From Dokdonella_A sp963834755 (GTDB lineage: Bacteria; Pseudomonadota; Gammaproteobacteria; Xanthomonadales; Rhodanobacteraceae): 64,000 nt of DNA. Below the pieces are notes generated by a model. That model did not search any database. It had not been told where the DNA came from and saw only the letters and a program-made list of their open reading frames with translations. The stretch spans positions 248,001 through 312,000 of the forward strand of contig CAWICQ010000012.1 of assembly GCA_963834755.1 (NCBI GenBank). Reading direction: 5' to 3'. Both the position numbers and the translations under genes were made by a program. Below are positions 53,967 to 63,463 of the stretch, piece by piece; positions within the stretch are counted from its first letter, which is position 1, and every line of letters starts with the position of its first letter.

Positions 53967-55213
53967 CTCCGGCTCCGGCGTTTCGATGTGCGCAGCGTGA
54001 CATGGCCGAGATTGATCAGGCTGCGCAGCGCGTCGCGGTCTTTGCGCGAGCGGACGCGATCGAGCGGCATCGGCGCGCGCGAGCAGGCGAGTTCCGCGAA
54101 CGGAATCGAGCACGCGTGCTCGGTTCCGCCGACGAACAGCGTTGCGCCAACCGTCGAACGCATCCATGCCGCGCGCGACCACGGATTCCGCACGCCTTCG
54201 GTCGGAGTGGCGAAGGCGCGTTCGAACTGGGCATCGGTGATCGGCCGAGTCCGTGGCATCGCCGCATGCGCACTGCGGTAGCGCGTGATGAAACGGCCGA
54301 ACCACGTACGAAACATTGACGAGCCAACGCTGCCCGAACAGCCATCAGTCCCTCGTTCGCGCCGGAATCTTTCTGTCCCGGAATCACGCAAACCACCCAG
54401 AACCCTCAACCAAGGCATCGCACGCAGCAGGCGCTCAAAGGCCGCGCCGTCGATTTCGCCGCAACGCGTCGCGCGCTCGAGATCCGCATCGCCGAACCGC
54501 AATTCCTCGGGCAATGTCTCCGCAAACGTTTCGGCGAAATCGAGAACGAGCTCAGCCGCCGATGGCGCACGCATCCCGATCGAGTAAGTCAGACACTCGC
54601 CGAGCGCGACGCCGTGATGAGGCACGCCCGGCGGCAGATACAACATGTCGCCGGGCTCGAGCACCCACTCGTGCGTCGGCGTGAACTTGCGCAGCAGCCG
54701 GATCTCGGCGTCTTCGCGAAAATCCTTCGGCGCGTCGGCATCCGTGCTGATACGCCAGTGGCGGCGTCCGCGTCCCTGCAGCAGGAACACGTCGTATTGA
54801 TCGACGTGCGCGCCGACCGAACCGCCGCCGACCGCGTAGCTGACCATGATGTCGTCGATGCGCCAGCTCGGCAGGAAGTCGAAGCGATCGAGCAATGCGG
54901 CGACGTCGGCGTCCCACTTGTCGACGTCCTGGACCAAGAGCGTCCAGTCGCGTTTCGGCAACTTTGCGAAATCCGCCGTGGTGAACGGCCCGCTGCGCAG
55001 GCGCCAGCGATCGCGCGGTTGCCGCGTCACGATGCGCGACAACGCGAACGGCTCGCCGGCGAGACCGGCGAGATCGTTCGGCATGAGCGGATCGGCGAAC
55101 GCGGGAAAGGCGCCGCGCACCAGCAGCGGACGTTTTTGCCAGAACCGGCGCAGGAAGCGCGCGGCGGTCATGCCGAGCGGCAGCGCATGACGCGTCGCGC
55201 GGACCTCGATCAT
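53963..55213 (-). CDS. roxA: RoxA/YcfD-type cupin oxygenase (ribosomal protein hydroxylase)
   Basis: 416 residues. The Fe(II)/2-oxoglutarate ligands are His136 and Asp138 in GAHVDQYDVFLLQG and His near 200 in LPPGVPHHGVAL. The C-terminal winged-helix part has WFGRFITRYRSAH. E. coli RoxA hydroxylates arginine 81 of ribosomal protein L16. Residues about 271-299 (LGGLRDSGTERFRRERGTDG, then CSGS) lie where relatives have only a short loop, so an in-frame insertion is suspected. Start and stop overlap the neighbouring genes by ATGA on both sides, which shows tight coupling with the metallo-beta-lactamase-like gene and the GNAT fusion. Confidence 0.9.
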   Translation of the reverse strand: MIEVRATRHALPLGMTAARFLRRFWQKRPLLVRGAFPAFADPLMPNDLAGLAGEPFALSRIVTRQPRDRWRLRSGPFTTADFAKLPKRDWTLLVQDVDKWDADVAALLDRFDFLPSWRIDDIMVSYAVGGGSVGAHVDQYDVFLLQGRGRRHWRISTDADAPKDFREDAEIRLLRKFTPTHEWVLEPGDMLYLPPGVPHHGVALGECLTYSIGMRAPSAAELVLDFAETFAETLPEELRFGDADLERATRCGEIDGAAFERLLRAMPWLRVLGGLRDSGTERFRRERGTDGCSGSVGSSMFRTWFGRFITRYRSAHAAMPRTRPITDAQFERAFATPTEGVRNPWSRAAWMRSTVGATLFVGGTEHACSIPFAELACSRAPMPLDRVRSRKDRDALRSLINLGHVTLRTSKRRSRR

Positions 55214-56148
55214 GGGTGCGCGTAGGCGCTTTCGTCGGCGATACGCTGATCGAGACGCTGCGATGCGCGCTCGGCGTACTCTCGGCACCCGCGACCGTCG
55301 ATCAGCCCAGAACCATCTGCGGCAGCGTGGCGCCGTTCCCACAAATTGCTCGCGTCAGGATGCGCGGAAAGCACGATGTCGCAAGGAAGCGCCGCAATCG
55401 TCGCGATCGAGCGGCGAAACGCCGCCATCACGCCCGGATGGCTGTGCTCGTCGGTATAGCGATAGACGTCGTCCGAAATCGCAACGAGGCTGTCCGCGAA
55501 GACGATATCGACGCAGCGGCCGGTGGCGCAGGATTTCCAGCTCCAGCTCGTGCTGCCCGGCGTGTGGCCCGGCGTCAAATGAGCCGTGATCGCGATATCG
55601 CCGAGCTTGATCGTTTCGCCGTCGCCGATGCGCCGCACGTTCGGCACCGGCGGAAACGGCGGGGTGGTCAGGAATTGCGGATCGCCGCGATCGCCGCGAC
55701 CGCGCTCGATCGCAGCCGCGCCATCGGAGCTCGAGACGACCGTCGCGTGCGAAATCGCCTGTAACGCGGCGATGCCGCCGGCATGGTCGAAATGCGCGTG
55801 CGAGTTGAGGATGTACTTGACGTCTTCGAGGCGAAAGCCGAGTTTGCGGATGTTCGCCTCGATCTGCGGTGCCGACTGGGCGAGCGCTGCGTCGATCAGG
55901 ATGTGTCCGGCGTCGGACGTGATCAGCACGGCGCTGAGACCGTGCGGGCCGACGTACCAGGTGTTGCCGTAGACACGGAACGGTTCGACCGCTTGATTCC
56001 ACTCGTTGCATCGCGCGCAATCCGTCGGTGCCGCCGGCGCGGCGTCGGCGGCGCTGACTGCGTGGTTCGGCATCGCGAGCAGCAATGCGAGCAGCGCGCC
56101 GAACGCGAACACGCGCCCGAGACGCGCATTGAAATCGAAAAGATACAT
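55210..56148 (-). CDS. Subclass B3 metallo-beta-lactamase-like exported hydrolase
   Basis: 312 residues. The signal region ends near VSAADA. All six zinc ligands of subclass B3 are present: His117, His119, Asp121, His122 in LNSHAHFDHAGG, His195 in LTPGHTPGSTSW and His263 in LSAHPDASNLW. The two Cys at 256 and 288 match the disulfide of the L1 enzyme of Stenotrophomonas, and the C-terminal CREYAERASQRLDQRIADE is also L1-like. It is thus likely a periplasmic beta-lactam hydrolase, though activity cannot be proven from sequence. It lies 8 bases after purB and overlaps roxA, an unusual place for such a gene, with no mobile element around it. Confidence 0.85.
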   Translation of the reverse strand: MYLFDFNARLGRVFAFGALLALLLAMPNHAVSAADAAPAAPTDCARCNEWNQAVEPFRVYGNTWYVGPHGLSAVLITSDAGHILIDAALAQSAPQIEANIRKLGFRLEDVKYILNSHAHFDHAGGIAALQAISHATVVSSSDGAAAIERGRGDRGDPQFLTTPPFPPVPNVRRIGDGETIKLGDIAITAHLTPGHTPGSTSWSWKSCATGRCVDIVFADSLVAISDDVYRYTDEHSHPGVMAAFRRSIATIAALPCDIVLSAHPDASNLWERRHAAADGSGLIDGRGCREYAERASQRLDQRIADESAYAHP

Positions 56149-56156
56149 CGTGGTCC

Positions 56157-57524
56157 TCAGATGTCGGCAGCCAGCGTTTTCGCGAGGCCGGTATATGTCG
56201 AAGGCGTCAGCGCAAGAAGACGCTGTTTCGCAGCGCTCGGCAAACCGAGCCCATTGATGAAGGCATGCAAGGCTTCGCGCGTGATGCGCTCGCCGCGCGT
56301 CAATGCCTTGAGCTGCTCGTACGGTTCCGGAAGACCGTAGCGGCGCATCACGGTCTGCACGGCTTCGGCGAGCACTTCCCAGTTCGCATCGAGATCGGCG
56401 GCGATCCGCGCGGAATCGATATTGAGTTTGCCGATCCCGCGCAGCAGCGCTTCGAGCGCAATCGCTGTATGACCGAACGCGGTGCCGAGCGCACGCAGCA
56501 CGGTCGAATCGGTCAGATCGCGTTGCCAGCGCGACAGCGGCAACTTCTCGGAGAAATGCGCGAAGAGTGCATTCGCGATACCGAGGTTGCCTTCGGCGTT
56601 CTCGAAATCGATCGGATTGACCTTGTGCGGCATCGTCGACGAGCCGACTTCGCCGGCCTTGAGAGCCTGGCGGAAATAGCCGAGCGAGATGTAGCCCCAG
56701 ATGTCGCGCGCGAAGTCGATCAGCACGCTGTTTGCGCGGCGAATCGCGTCGGCGAGTTCGGCGATGCCATCGTGCGGTTCGATCTGCGTCGTGTAGCCGT
56801 TCCATGCGATGCCGAGCGATTCGACGAAGCGGCGCGAGAACGCGGGCCAGTCGACATCGGGATACGCAACGGCATGCGCGTTGTAATTGCCGACCGCGCC
56901 GTTGCTCTTGCCGACGATTTCGACCGCGGCGATCCGATTGCGCTGGCGATCGAGCCGTGCAACCACATTCGCGATCTCCTTGCCGAGTGTGGTCGGCGAT
57001 GCCGTTTGTCCGTGCGTGCGCGACAGCATCGGCTCGGCAGCGAATGCGTGCGCGACATCGCGAAGCCTGGCGATCAGCGAGTCGAGCGTCGGCAGCAACA
57101 CGTCGGCGCGTGCGTCGCGCAGCATGAGTGCGTAAGCGAGATTATTGATGTCCTCGCTGGTGCAAGCGAAGTGTACGAACTCGGCGGCCTTCGACAGCTC
57201 GGCGTTGCCGGCGATACGTTCCTTGATGAAATATTCGACGGCCTTCACGTCGTGGTTGGTCGTGCGCTCGATGGCCTTGATGCGCGCGGCGTCGTCTTCG
57301 CTGAAATCGTCGGCGATCGCGAGCAGTGTCGCGCGCGCCGGCGCGGAAAACGCTGCGACTTCCGCGACGTCTTTCGCATCGGCCAGCGCAAGCAGCCAGC
57401 GCACCTCGACCTGCACGCGCCGCTTCATCAGTCCGTATTCGCTGAAGATCGGGCGCAGGTTCTCGACTTTCGCCGCATAGCGGCCGTCGAGCGGAGACAA
57501 GGCGGTGAGCGCGCTGTGCGGCAT
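56157..57524 (-). CDS. purB: Adenylosuccinate lyase
   Basis: 455 residues, the usual length for the gammaproteobacterial type. Key blocks: SPLDGRYAAKVENLRPIFSEYGL, TTNHDVKAVEYFIKE, the catalytic His region LSRTHGQTASPTTLGKE, and the signature loop GSSTMPHKVNPIDFENAEGN. It acts twice in purine synthesis, cleaving SAICAR and adenylosuccinate. The start MPHSALTALSPLDGRY is the family start; the upstream frame runs across the fumC promoter. Confidence 0.97.
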   Translation of the reverse strand: MPHSALTALSPLDGRYAAKVENLRPIFSEYGLMKRRVQVEVRWLLALADAKDVAEVAAFSAPARATLLAIADDFSEDDAARIKAIERTTNHDVKAVEYFIKERIAGNAELSKAAEFVHFACTSEDINNLAYALMLRDARADVLLPTLDSLIARLRDVAHAFAAEPMLSRTHGQTASPTTLGKEIANVVARLDRQRNRIAAVEIVGKSNGAVGNYNAHAVAYPDVDWPAFSRRFVESLGIAWNGYTTQIEPHDGIAELADAIRRANSVLIDFARDIWGYISLGYFRQALKAGEVGSSTMPHKVNPIDFENAEGNLGIANALFAHFSEKLPLSRWQRDLTDSTVLRALGTAFGHTAIALEALLRGIGKLNIDSARIAADLDANWEVLAEAVQTVMRRYGLPEPYEQLKALTRGERITREALHAFINGLGLPSAAKQRLLALTPSTYTGLAKTLAADI

Positions 57525-57572
57525 CGCGTGGGACCTTCCTCGAGGAAACGCTCGAAGTTTACACCGGACCGC

Positions 57573-57578
57573 TATAAT
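57573..57578 (+). promoter_or_regulatory. Probable fumC -10 box
   Basis: A consensus TATAAT 32 bases before the fumC ATG. The -35 region at 16-17 base spacing (around CTCGAAG) is weak. The 85-base purB-fumC gap must hold both divergent promoters. Confidence 0.55.
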
Positions 57579-57609
57579 CGCTGACCGCTTTCCACGCTTC
57601 GAGGCAACC

Positions 57610-59004
<1,395 letters not shown>

Positions 59005-59165
59005 GCCGAGAACGAAACGCTTCGTCAATCTGAACGTAAAATCGTGCTGCGACACTCGCATGTGTCCGCTCGGGCGTGGCCTATGGCACATGCCGCGCGC
59101 CTGCGTGCGACGACAATCGCCCGTCGCGAGTCTAGGCAAGACGATTTGAGGGTGGGGCAAACGAA

Positions 59166-60326
59166 ATGAAGGCAAGAAAACTGCTACTGGCTGCGGTACT
59201 CGCCGCGGGCACGGCGTTCGCACAGCAGAACGTGGACATTTCCGGAAAGGATTTCGAATCGGGCGCCGGCGATGCGCGGTTTGCCTCGATCGGCCGTCAA
59301 GCCGCGGCCTCGGGCAAGCGCATCGTGGTGACCGCGCCGCAACAGTGGCACGGCAAGATTGCGGCGAAGATCCGCGCCGGCGGCGCCGCCGACCTCGTGC
59401 TCAAAGACGGTTTCTACGAAAACGTGCTGGTGCGCGTCGAGGACAAGCCGGCCGAACCGCCAAAGCCAGAGCCGAAGGCCGAGGCGCGCGTCGAAGCGAA
59501 GCCCGCACCGAAGGCCGAGGCACGCGTCGAAGCGAAGCCCGCGCCGACAGCGGTCGCGCGCGTTCCCGACGAAGTGCCGGGACCGAAGCCGACGTTGCCG
59601 CCGCCGATCGCCGCGGTCGAGTCCACTCCGGTCGTTGCGCCACCGCCGGCACCGGTCGCGGCGCCCGCGCCAAAACCGGTCGCTCCGGCTCCGGCGGCTG
59701 CGCCGCCGGCAGCGACGGCCGCGTCGCGCGCCCCGGCCGCGGTAGCGCCGGCGAAACCCGATATCGCCGCGATCCAAAAGCGCCTCGAACAATCGCTCAA
59801 TAACGGCCGTGCGGCCGAAGGTCCGATGTCGCCCTCCGGCCTGGCGCCCGGCGATTTCATCTTCGTCGATGGTCCGGTGCGTGCGGTCGTGCGCCGAGAA
59901 AGCCTCAGGCCGCGCATGTTCTGGCTCAGCGGCGATCTCGATCTGCGTCGAACGGAGCTCAAGGAACTGGGCGCGAATCGCTATCAGGTGATCGATGCGA
60001 TCCATGGCGACATTTATTCGCTGCGCGAGGAACGCGGCGATCAACCGAAATTGCTGGTCGCGACCGAACCGCCCGACAACTCGCCCGTACGCGCGACCTT
60101 CGAGCGCGACTACAACGACGGACATCCGATCGGCGCGGACATCGCGATCGAGAAATTGCGCGCGGGCGATATCGTGTATGTCGGCAAGGGTATGGCCGTC
60201 GTCGTGCGTCGCGAGGGTCAGTCACTGACCCGGTATTGGCTCGAAGGGTCGCTCGACCTCGGGCAATCGGGTTTGCTGAAGGACGGCGCCAACAAATACA
60301 AGGTGGTCAGCGACACCGTGCGTTGA
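59166..60326 (+). CDS. Exported Pro/Ala-rich protein with a duplicated C-terminal domain
   Basis: 386 residues. Signal peptide MKARKLLLAAVLAAGTAFA, cleaved before QQN. A 70-residue N-terminal part is followed by a linker of about 110 residues rich in Pro, Ala, Lys and Glu that contains two copies of KAEARVEAKPAP. The C-terminal half has two related units of about 55 residues: GDFIFVDGPVRAVVRRESLR, then MFWLSGDLDLRRTELKELGAN; and GDIVYVGKGMAVVVRREGQS, then RYWLEGSLDLGQSGLLKDGAN. I do not know this repeat. The linker suggests spanning of the periplasm or peptidoglycan layer. It is followed by a strong terminator. Confidence 0.75.
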   Translation: MKARKLLLAAVLAAGTAFAQQNVDISGKDFESGAGDARFASIGRQAAASGKRIVVTAPQQWHGKIAAKIRAGGAADLVLKDGFYENVLVRVEDKPAEPPKPEPKAEARVEAKPAPKAEARVEAKPAPTAVARVPDEVPGPKPTLPPPIAAVESTPVVAPPPAPVAAPAPKPVAPAPAAAPPAATAASRAPAAVAPAKPDIAAIQKRLEQSLNNGRAAEGPMSPSGLAPGDFIFVDGPVRAVVRRESLRPRMFWLSGDLDLRRTELKELGANRYQVIDAIHGDIYSLREERGDQPKLLVATEPPDNSPVRATFERDYNDGHPIGADIAIEKLRAGDIVYVGKGMAVVVRREGQSLTRYWLEGSLDLGQSGLLKDGANKYKVVSDTVR

Positions 60327-60347
60327 TCGCCGAATTTCGCACAGGCA

Positions 60348-60378
60348 AAAAGGGCCGCGTTCGCGGCCCTTTTTTTTC
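60348..60378. terminator. Bidirectional rho-independent terminator
   Basis: AAAAA-GGGCCGCG-TT-CGCGGCCC-TTTTTTTT: an 8-bp GC stem flanked by A5 and T8, serving both the upstream plus-strand gene and the convergent ABC transporter operon. Confidence 0.93.
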
Positions 60379-60398
60379 GTTGCAGCAGCTTGAAGCGA

Positions 60399-61457
60399 TC
60401 AGCTTGCAGTCTCGATGCGCCGTTGGCGGTACCAGATCGCCGCGGCGAGCAGGGCAAGGCCCGCGATCACGCCGATCCAGAGATTCGGCTCGCCAAGCAA
60501 GCGATACACCACCGATGGATCGAACACGCTGAGGATGTTGTCGTCCTCCATGCCGAACTTGACGCGGACTGCGAGCTGGCCCGAACCACTCAGCCAGCTC
60601 AACGGCATGATGCTGAACAGGAGGCGTCCGAGAATCGCGGCGAGATTCAAGTCGCCGGTGAAATGCGGCGCGCCGAGCTTGCCGAGCCACCAGTTGGCGA
60701 TCAGCGCCAGGAACGGAATCAGCACCGCCCAGAGAAACGGCTTGCTGCGCACGTAGGCCGACCAGAACAAGAGCCAGCCGACGGTCGGCAGCGCCCACAG
60801 CGCACTCAATGGCAGAGTCAGCGCGAGACGCCACGTCATTCCGATCGGATGCGCAGCCGCTACGGCGGGAAGTGCATTGAGTCCGTGCAGGCCGGCCCAA
60901 ATGCAGACCAGCAGCAGGAACACGATGTACGACGCCGTCGACACGACAAACGCGATGATCGGCGCGACCAGCATCGCCGACAGCGCTTTCGATGCGACGG
61001 TCGCGGTGTCGGTGACCGGCAGCGACTTCCAGAAGAATACGCTGCGGTCGCGGCGGTCGTCGTAGAGCGCGCCGAGCAGATAAAAGAACAGCACGAAGAA
61101 GAGACTGATGCAGGTCAAGCCGCCGAACATCAGCTGCGCCATGTCGAGGGCGTTGCCGGCCTTGACCATTTCGCTCGCGGTGATGTGATCGCGCAGCTCG
61201 CTGAGCGAGATTCCGACGTGCACGTTCGCATTCGCCCGGAACACTTCGGCGGTGATCATGCCGAGCACGGTGAACGTCAGGATCGCGACCGTCATCCAGA
61301 TCGGCGCCCACAGGAAGCCACCGCGGTGTTCCCAGTATTCGCGCTTGAGCAGCAGCGGGAGAGAACGCCCGAACAGGTCGTAGGAACGAGGCGACGATCG
61401 CTGCGTGGAAGGGAAATCGGCGCGACCTTCAGTCGCAGGATCCTGATGCGTGTTCAT
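60399..61457 (-). CDS. ABC-2 type transporter permease
   Basis: 352 residues with about six hydrophobic segments after a 45-residue cytosolic N-terminus (LLLKREYWEHRGGFLWAPIWMTVAILTFTVLG). It resembles the permeases of YtrBC/YhcGH-type exporters. The segment FFYLLGALYDDRRDRSVFFWKSLPVTDTATVASK is a typical ABC-2 membrane-domain element. The start overlaps the stop of the ATPase gene (ATGA). Substrate unknown; relatives controlled by YtrA/YhcF regulators respond to cell-wall-active compounds. Confidence 0.85.
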   Translation of the reverse strand: MNTHQDPATEGRADFPSTQRSSPRSYDLFGRSLPLLLKREYWEHRGGFLWAPIWMTVAILTFTVLGMITAEVFRANANVHVGISLSELRDHITASEMVKAGNALDMAQLMFGGLTCISLFFVLFFYLLGALYDDRRDRSVFFWKSLPVTDTATVASKALSAMLVAPIIAFVVSTASYIVFLLLVCIWAGLHGLNALPAVAAAHPIGMTWRLALTLPLSALWALPTVGWLLFWSAYVRSKPFLWAVLIPFLALIANWWLGKLGAPHFTGDLNLAAILGRLLFSIMPLSWLSGSGQLAVRVKFGMEDDNILSVFDPSVVYRLLGEPNLWIGVIAGLALLAAAIWYRQRRIETAS

Positions 61458-62323
61458 GCGTAGGTCCCTTTCATGGTGGCGACGAAGAGGTCGGCCACGC
61501 TGGGTTTGTGCAGCTCGCCGAGCGCGGCGAGACGCGCGCGCTCGATGCCGTCGAAGAGGAAGATCGACTTGCCGAAGATCTGCCGCTCGTTGAGCGGTTT
61601 CAGCGCGCGCGCGGCGTCCGCCTTGTCCGGATTGACCATGACTTCGGCGTAGCGCTCGCCGACCTCGTCCATCGTCGCCGCGAGCGCAATCTTGCCATCG
61701 CGGATGAAAACGAGGTCGGTGAGGATGTGCTCGATCTCCTCGACCTGGTGCGTCGTCACGATGATCGTCTTGTTCTCGTCGAAATAATCCGAGAGCAGGC
61801 TTTCGTAGAACGACTTGCGATAGAGAATGTCGAGGCCGAGCGTCGGCTCGTCGAGCACGAGCAGGCGTGCGTCGATCGCCATGACCAGCGCGAGATGCAG
61901 CTGCACGATCATGCCTTTGGAAAGCTCGCGCACGCGCATTGCGCGTTCGATCTTGGTGTGCGTGAGGAAAGCCTCGCACTTTTCGCGCGAGAAGCGCGGG
62001 TGCACGCCGGCGACGAACTCGATCGCTTCGCTGACCTTGATCCAGCGCGGCAGCACCGCGACGTCGGCGATGAAGCAGACCTGCTCCATCAGCTCGGCGC
62101 GCTGCTTGCGCGGATCGAAGCCGAGTACGGAAAGCTCGCCCGTGAAATCGACGAGGCCGAGGATCGCCTTGAGTGCAGTGGTCTTGCCGGCACCGTTGGG
62201 GCCGATGAGGCCGACGATGCGTCCGGATTCGATGTCGAAGCTGATGCCGTCCAGGGCCTTGGTCGTGCCGTAGCTCTTGGTCAGATTGCGCGCATGAACG
62301 ATGGAATTCGCTACGGCACTCAT
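61454..62323 (-). CDS. ABC transporter ATP-binding protein
   Basis: 289 residues from the ATG at 62323. Walker A GLIGPNGAGKTTALK, Walker B LLVLDEPTLGLD, and the H-loop VTTHQVEEIE are clear. The signature region reads ELSKGMIVQLHLALVMA, with SKG in place of SGG, as is common in YtrB-like ATPases. It drives the permease encoded just downstream; the genes overlap by four bases on both sides. Confidence 0.92.
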   Translation of the reverse strand: MSAVANSIVHARNLTKSYGTTKALDGISFDIESGRIVGLIGPNGAGKTTALKAILGLVDFTGELSVLGFDPRKQRAELMEQVCFIADVAVLPRWIKVSEAIEFVAGVHPRFSREKCEAFLTHTKIERAMRVRELSKGMIVQLHLALVMAIDARLLVLDEPTLGLDILYRKSFYESLLSDYFDENKTIIVTTHQVEEIEHILTDLVFIRDGKIALAATMDEVGERYAEVMVNPDKADAARALKPLNERQIFGKSIFLFDGIERARLAALGELHKPSVADLFVATMKGTYA

Positions 62324-62697
62324 TTCACTTCCTCGTCGTGATGGTCCGCGTGCATCAATTCCTGCAGCGAAAGGCCAAGGCGCGTCAGTCGCGCGTACAG
62401 CGGCGGCCACTCCTCGCTGAGGAAGCGTTCGCGCTCGGATTTCATCAGTGCATTGCGCGCGCCTTCGGTGACGTACATGCCAAGCCCCCGTCTTTTTTCC
62501 ACGAGATTCTCGTCGACCAGCTCCTGGTACGCCTTGGATACCGTGATCGGATTGATCTGGAAATCCGCAGCGACCTGGCGGACCGACGGCAGGGCATCAC
62601 CCTGCTTGAGGACGCCGTCGAGGATCATCGCCACTACGCGGTCGCGCAGCTGGCGATAGATCGGCGTCGAGTCGTTCCACGCAATGGCCATCGTCAT
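62320..62697 (-). CDS. GntR family regulator, YhcF/YtrA subfamily
   Basis: 125 residues. A winged helix-turn-helix (IYRQLRDRVVAMILDGVLKQGDALPSVRQVAADFQINPITVSKAYQELVDENLVEKRRGLGMYV) is followed by a short helical tail of about 45 residues, which defines the YtrA subfamily. It likely represses its own operon by binding the palindrome over the -10 box at 63118-63139. Its ends overlap both neighbours by ATGA. Confidence 0.92.
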   Translation of the reverse strand: MTMAIAWNDSTPIYRQLRDRVVAMILDGVLKQGDALPSVRQVAADFQINPITVSKAYQELVDENLVEKRRGLGMYVTEGARNALMKSERERFLSEEWPPLYARLTRLGLSLQELMHADHHDEEVK

Positions 62698-63086
62698 TCC
62701 TTGCGCAGGCGATACGCAGACTTGCCGAAAGAATAGTAGGGCATGTCCAGACCGGATCCCGGAGCGAGGCCGCCGCCCAGCGTGTGCGCGGCGACGATGA
62801 TCGCGCCGGTTCCGATCGCGCGCGCATCAATGGCCTTGGCTTCGGCAATTTCCGCCGAGCTCGGAAACACGGTGATGGTCGGCAGCAGGGTCGCGGTCGT
62901 GGGCTCCGCCGAGTCCTGGTCGGGACGCACGACGATGGTCGGCAACACCGGAATCTCGGCGTCCGTCGTCGCGACTTGAGGCGCGACCTGCGGTGCGGCC
63001 ACGGTATGGCGGGGTAGGCTGGCGAAGCCTGCGCCAAGCGCGTAGACCATCGCCGTCAGAAGCAGTGTAGGGACCAGGTTCGACAT
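62694..63086 (-). CDS. Hypothetical exported/membrane protein, first gene of the GntR-ABC operon
   Basis: 130 residues. An N-terminal hydrophobic segment (LVPTLLLTAMVYALGAGFASL) serves as signal or anchor, followed by a Pro/Ala/Val-rich stretch with two VLPTIVV/LLPTITV-like strands, then Ala-rich GTGAIIVAAHTLGGG, and DMPYYSFGKSAYRLRKE at the end. I do not recognise it. GGAGG precedes the ATG by 6 bases. It is translationally coupled to the GntR gene, so it probably acts with the transporter, perhaps as an envelope partner. Confidence 0.7.
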   Translation of the reverse strand: MSNLVPTLLLTAMVYALGAGFASLPRHTVAAPQVAPQVATTDAEIPVLPTIVVRPDQDSAEPTTATLLPTITVFPSSAEIAEAKAIDARAIGTGAIIVAAHTLGGGLAPGSGLDMPYYSFGKSAYRLRKE

Positions 63087-63117
63087 GACATCCTCCAGGG
63101 AGGTGCTCGATGAAGTA

Positions 63118-63157
63118 GTGTTGTAGTTAACTATAACACCAGATCTGAGCTTGTCAA
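63118..63157 (-). promoter_or_regulatory. Promoter and GntR operator of the ABC transporter operon
   Basis: On the minus strand TTGACA (63157-63152), a 16-base spacer and TATAGT (63135-63130). The 20-base sequence TGTTGTAGTTAACTATAACA (63119-63138) is a palindrome around GTTAAC with one mismatched pair, and G/C at 63118/63139 extend it. It covers the -10 box, so repressor binding would block RNA polymerase. The remainder of 63087-63463 shows nothing else I can identify. Confidence 0.85.
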
Positions 63158-63463
63158 GCCCGTCCAGAGACTTTCCCGCGGGATTCTGCTCAGCAACCGG
63201 GTTGTAGGCTCCATCCGGCCCGCTTCGACCTAAGCGAGCCAAGAATCGGCGATCTGTGGCGATCCGATTCGGCGCGATCGGGAACCCGGACACCCATACC
63301 CGTTGTCAAAGCGCCGCACGGCAGCGGTTTGGGGGCGCCGCAGCGTTTGCCAATGCGATTCGCCCCGTCCAAAATACGCCGCCCCGCATCAGGCCGGGTC
63401 CGCTCGGCGCCACCGCGCCGATGGGCAACGTGACCCAAATCATCCGCATCCCCAGGAGCAAAC

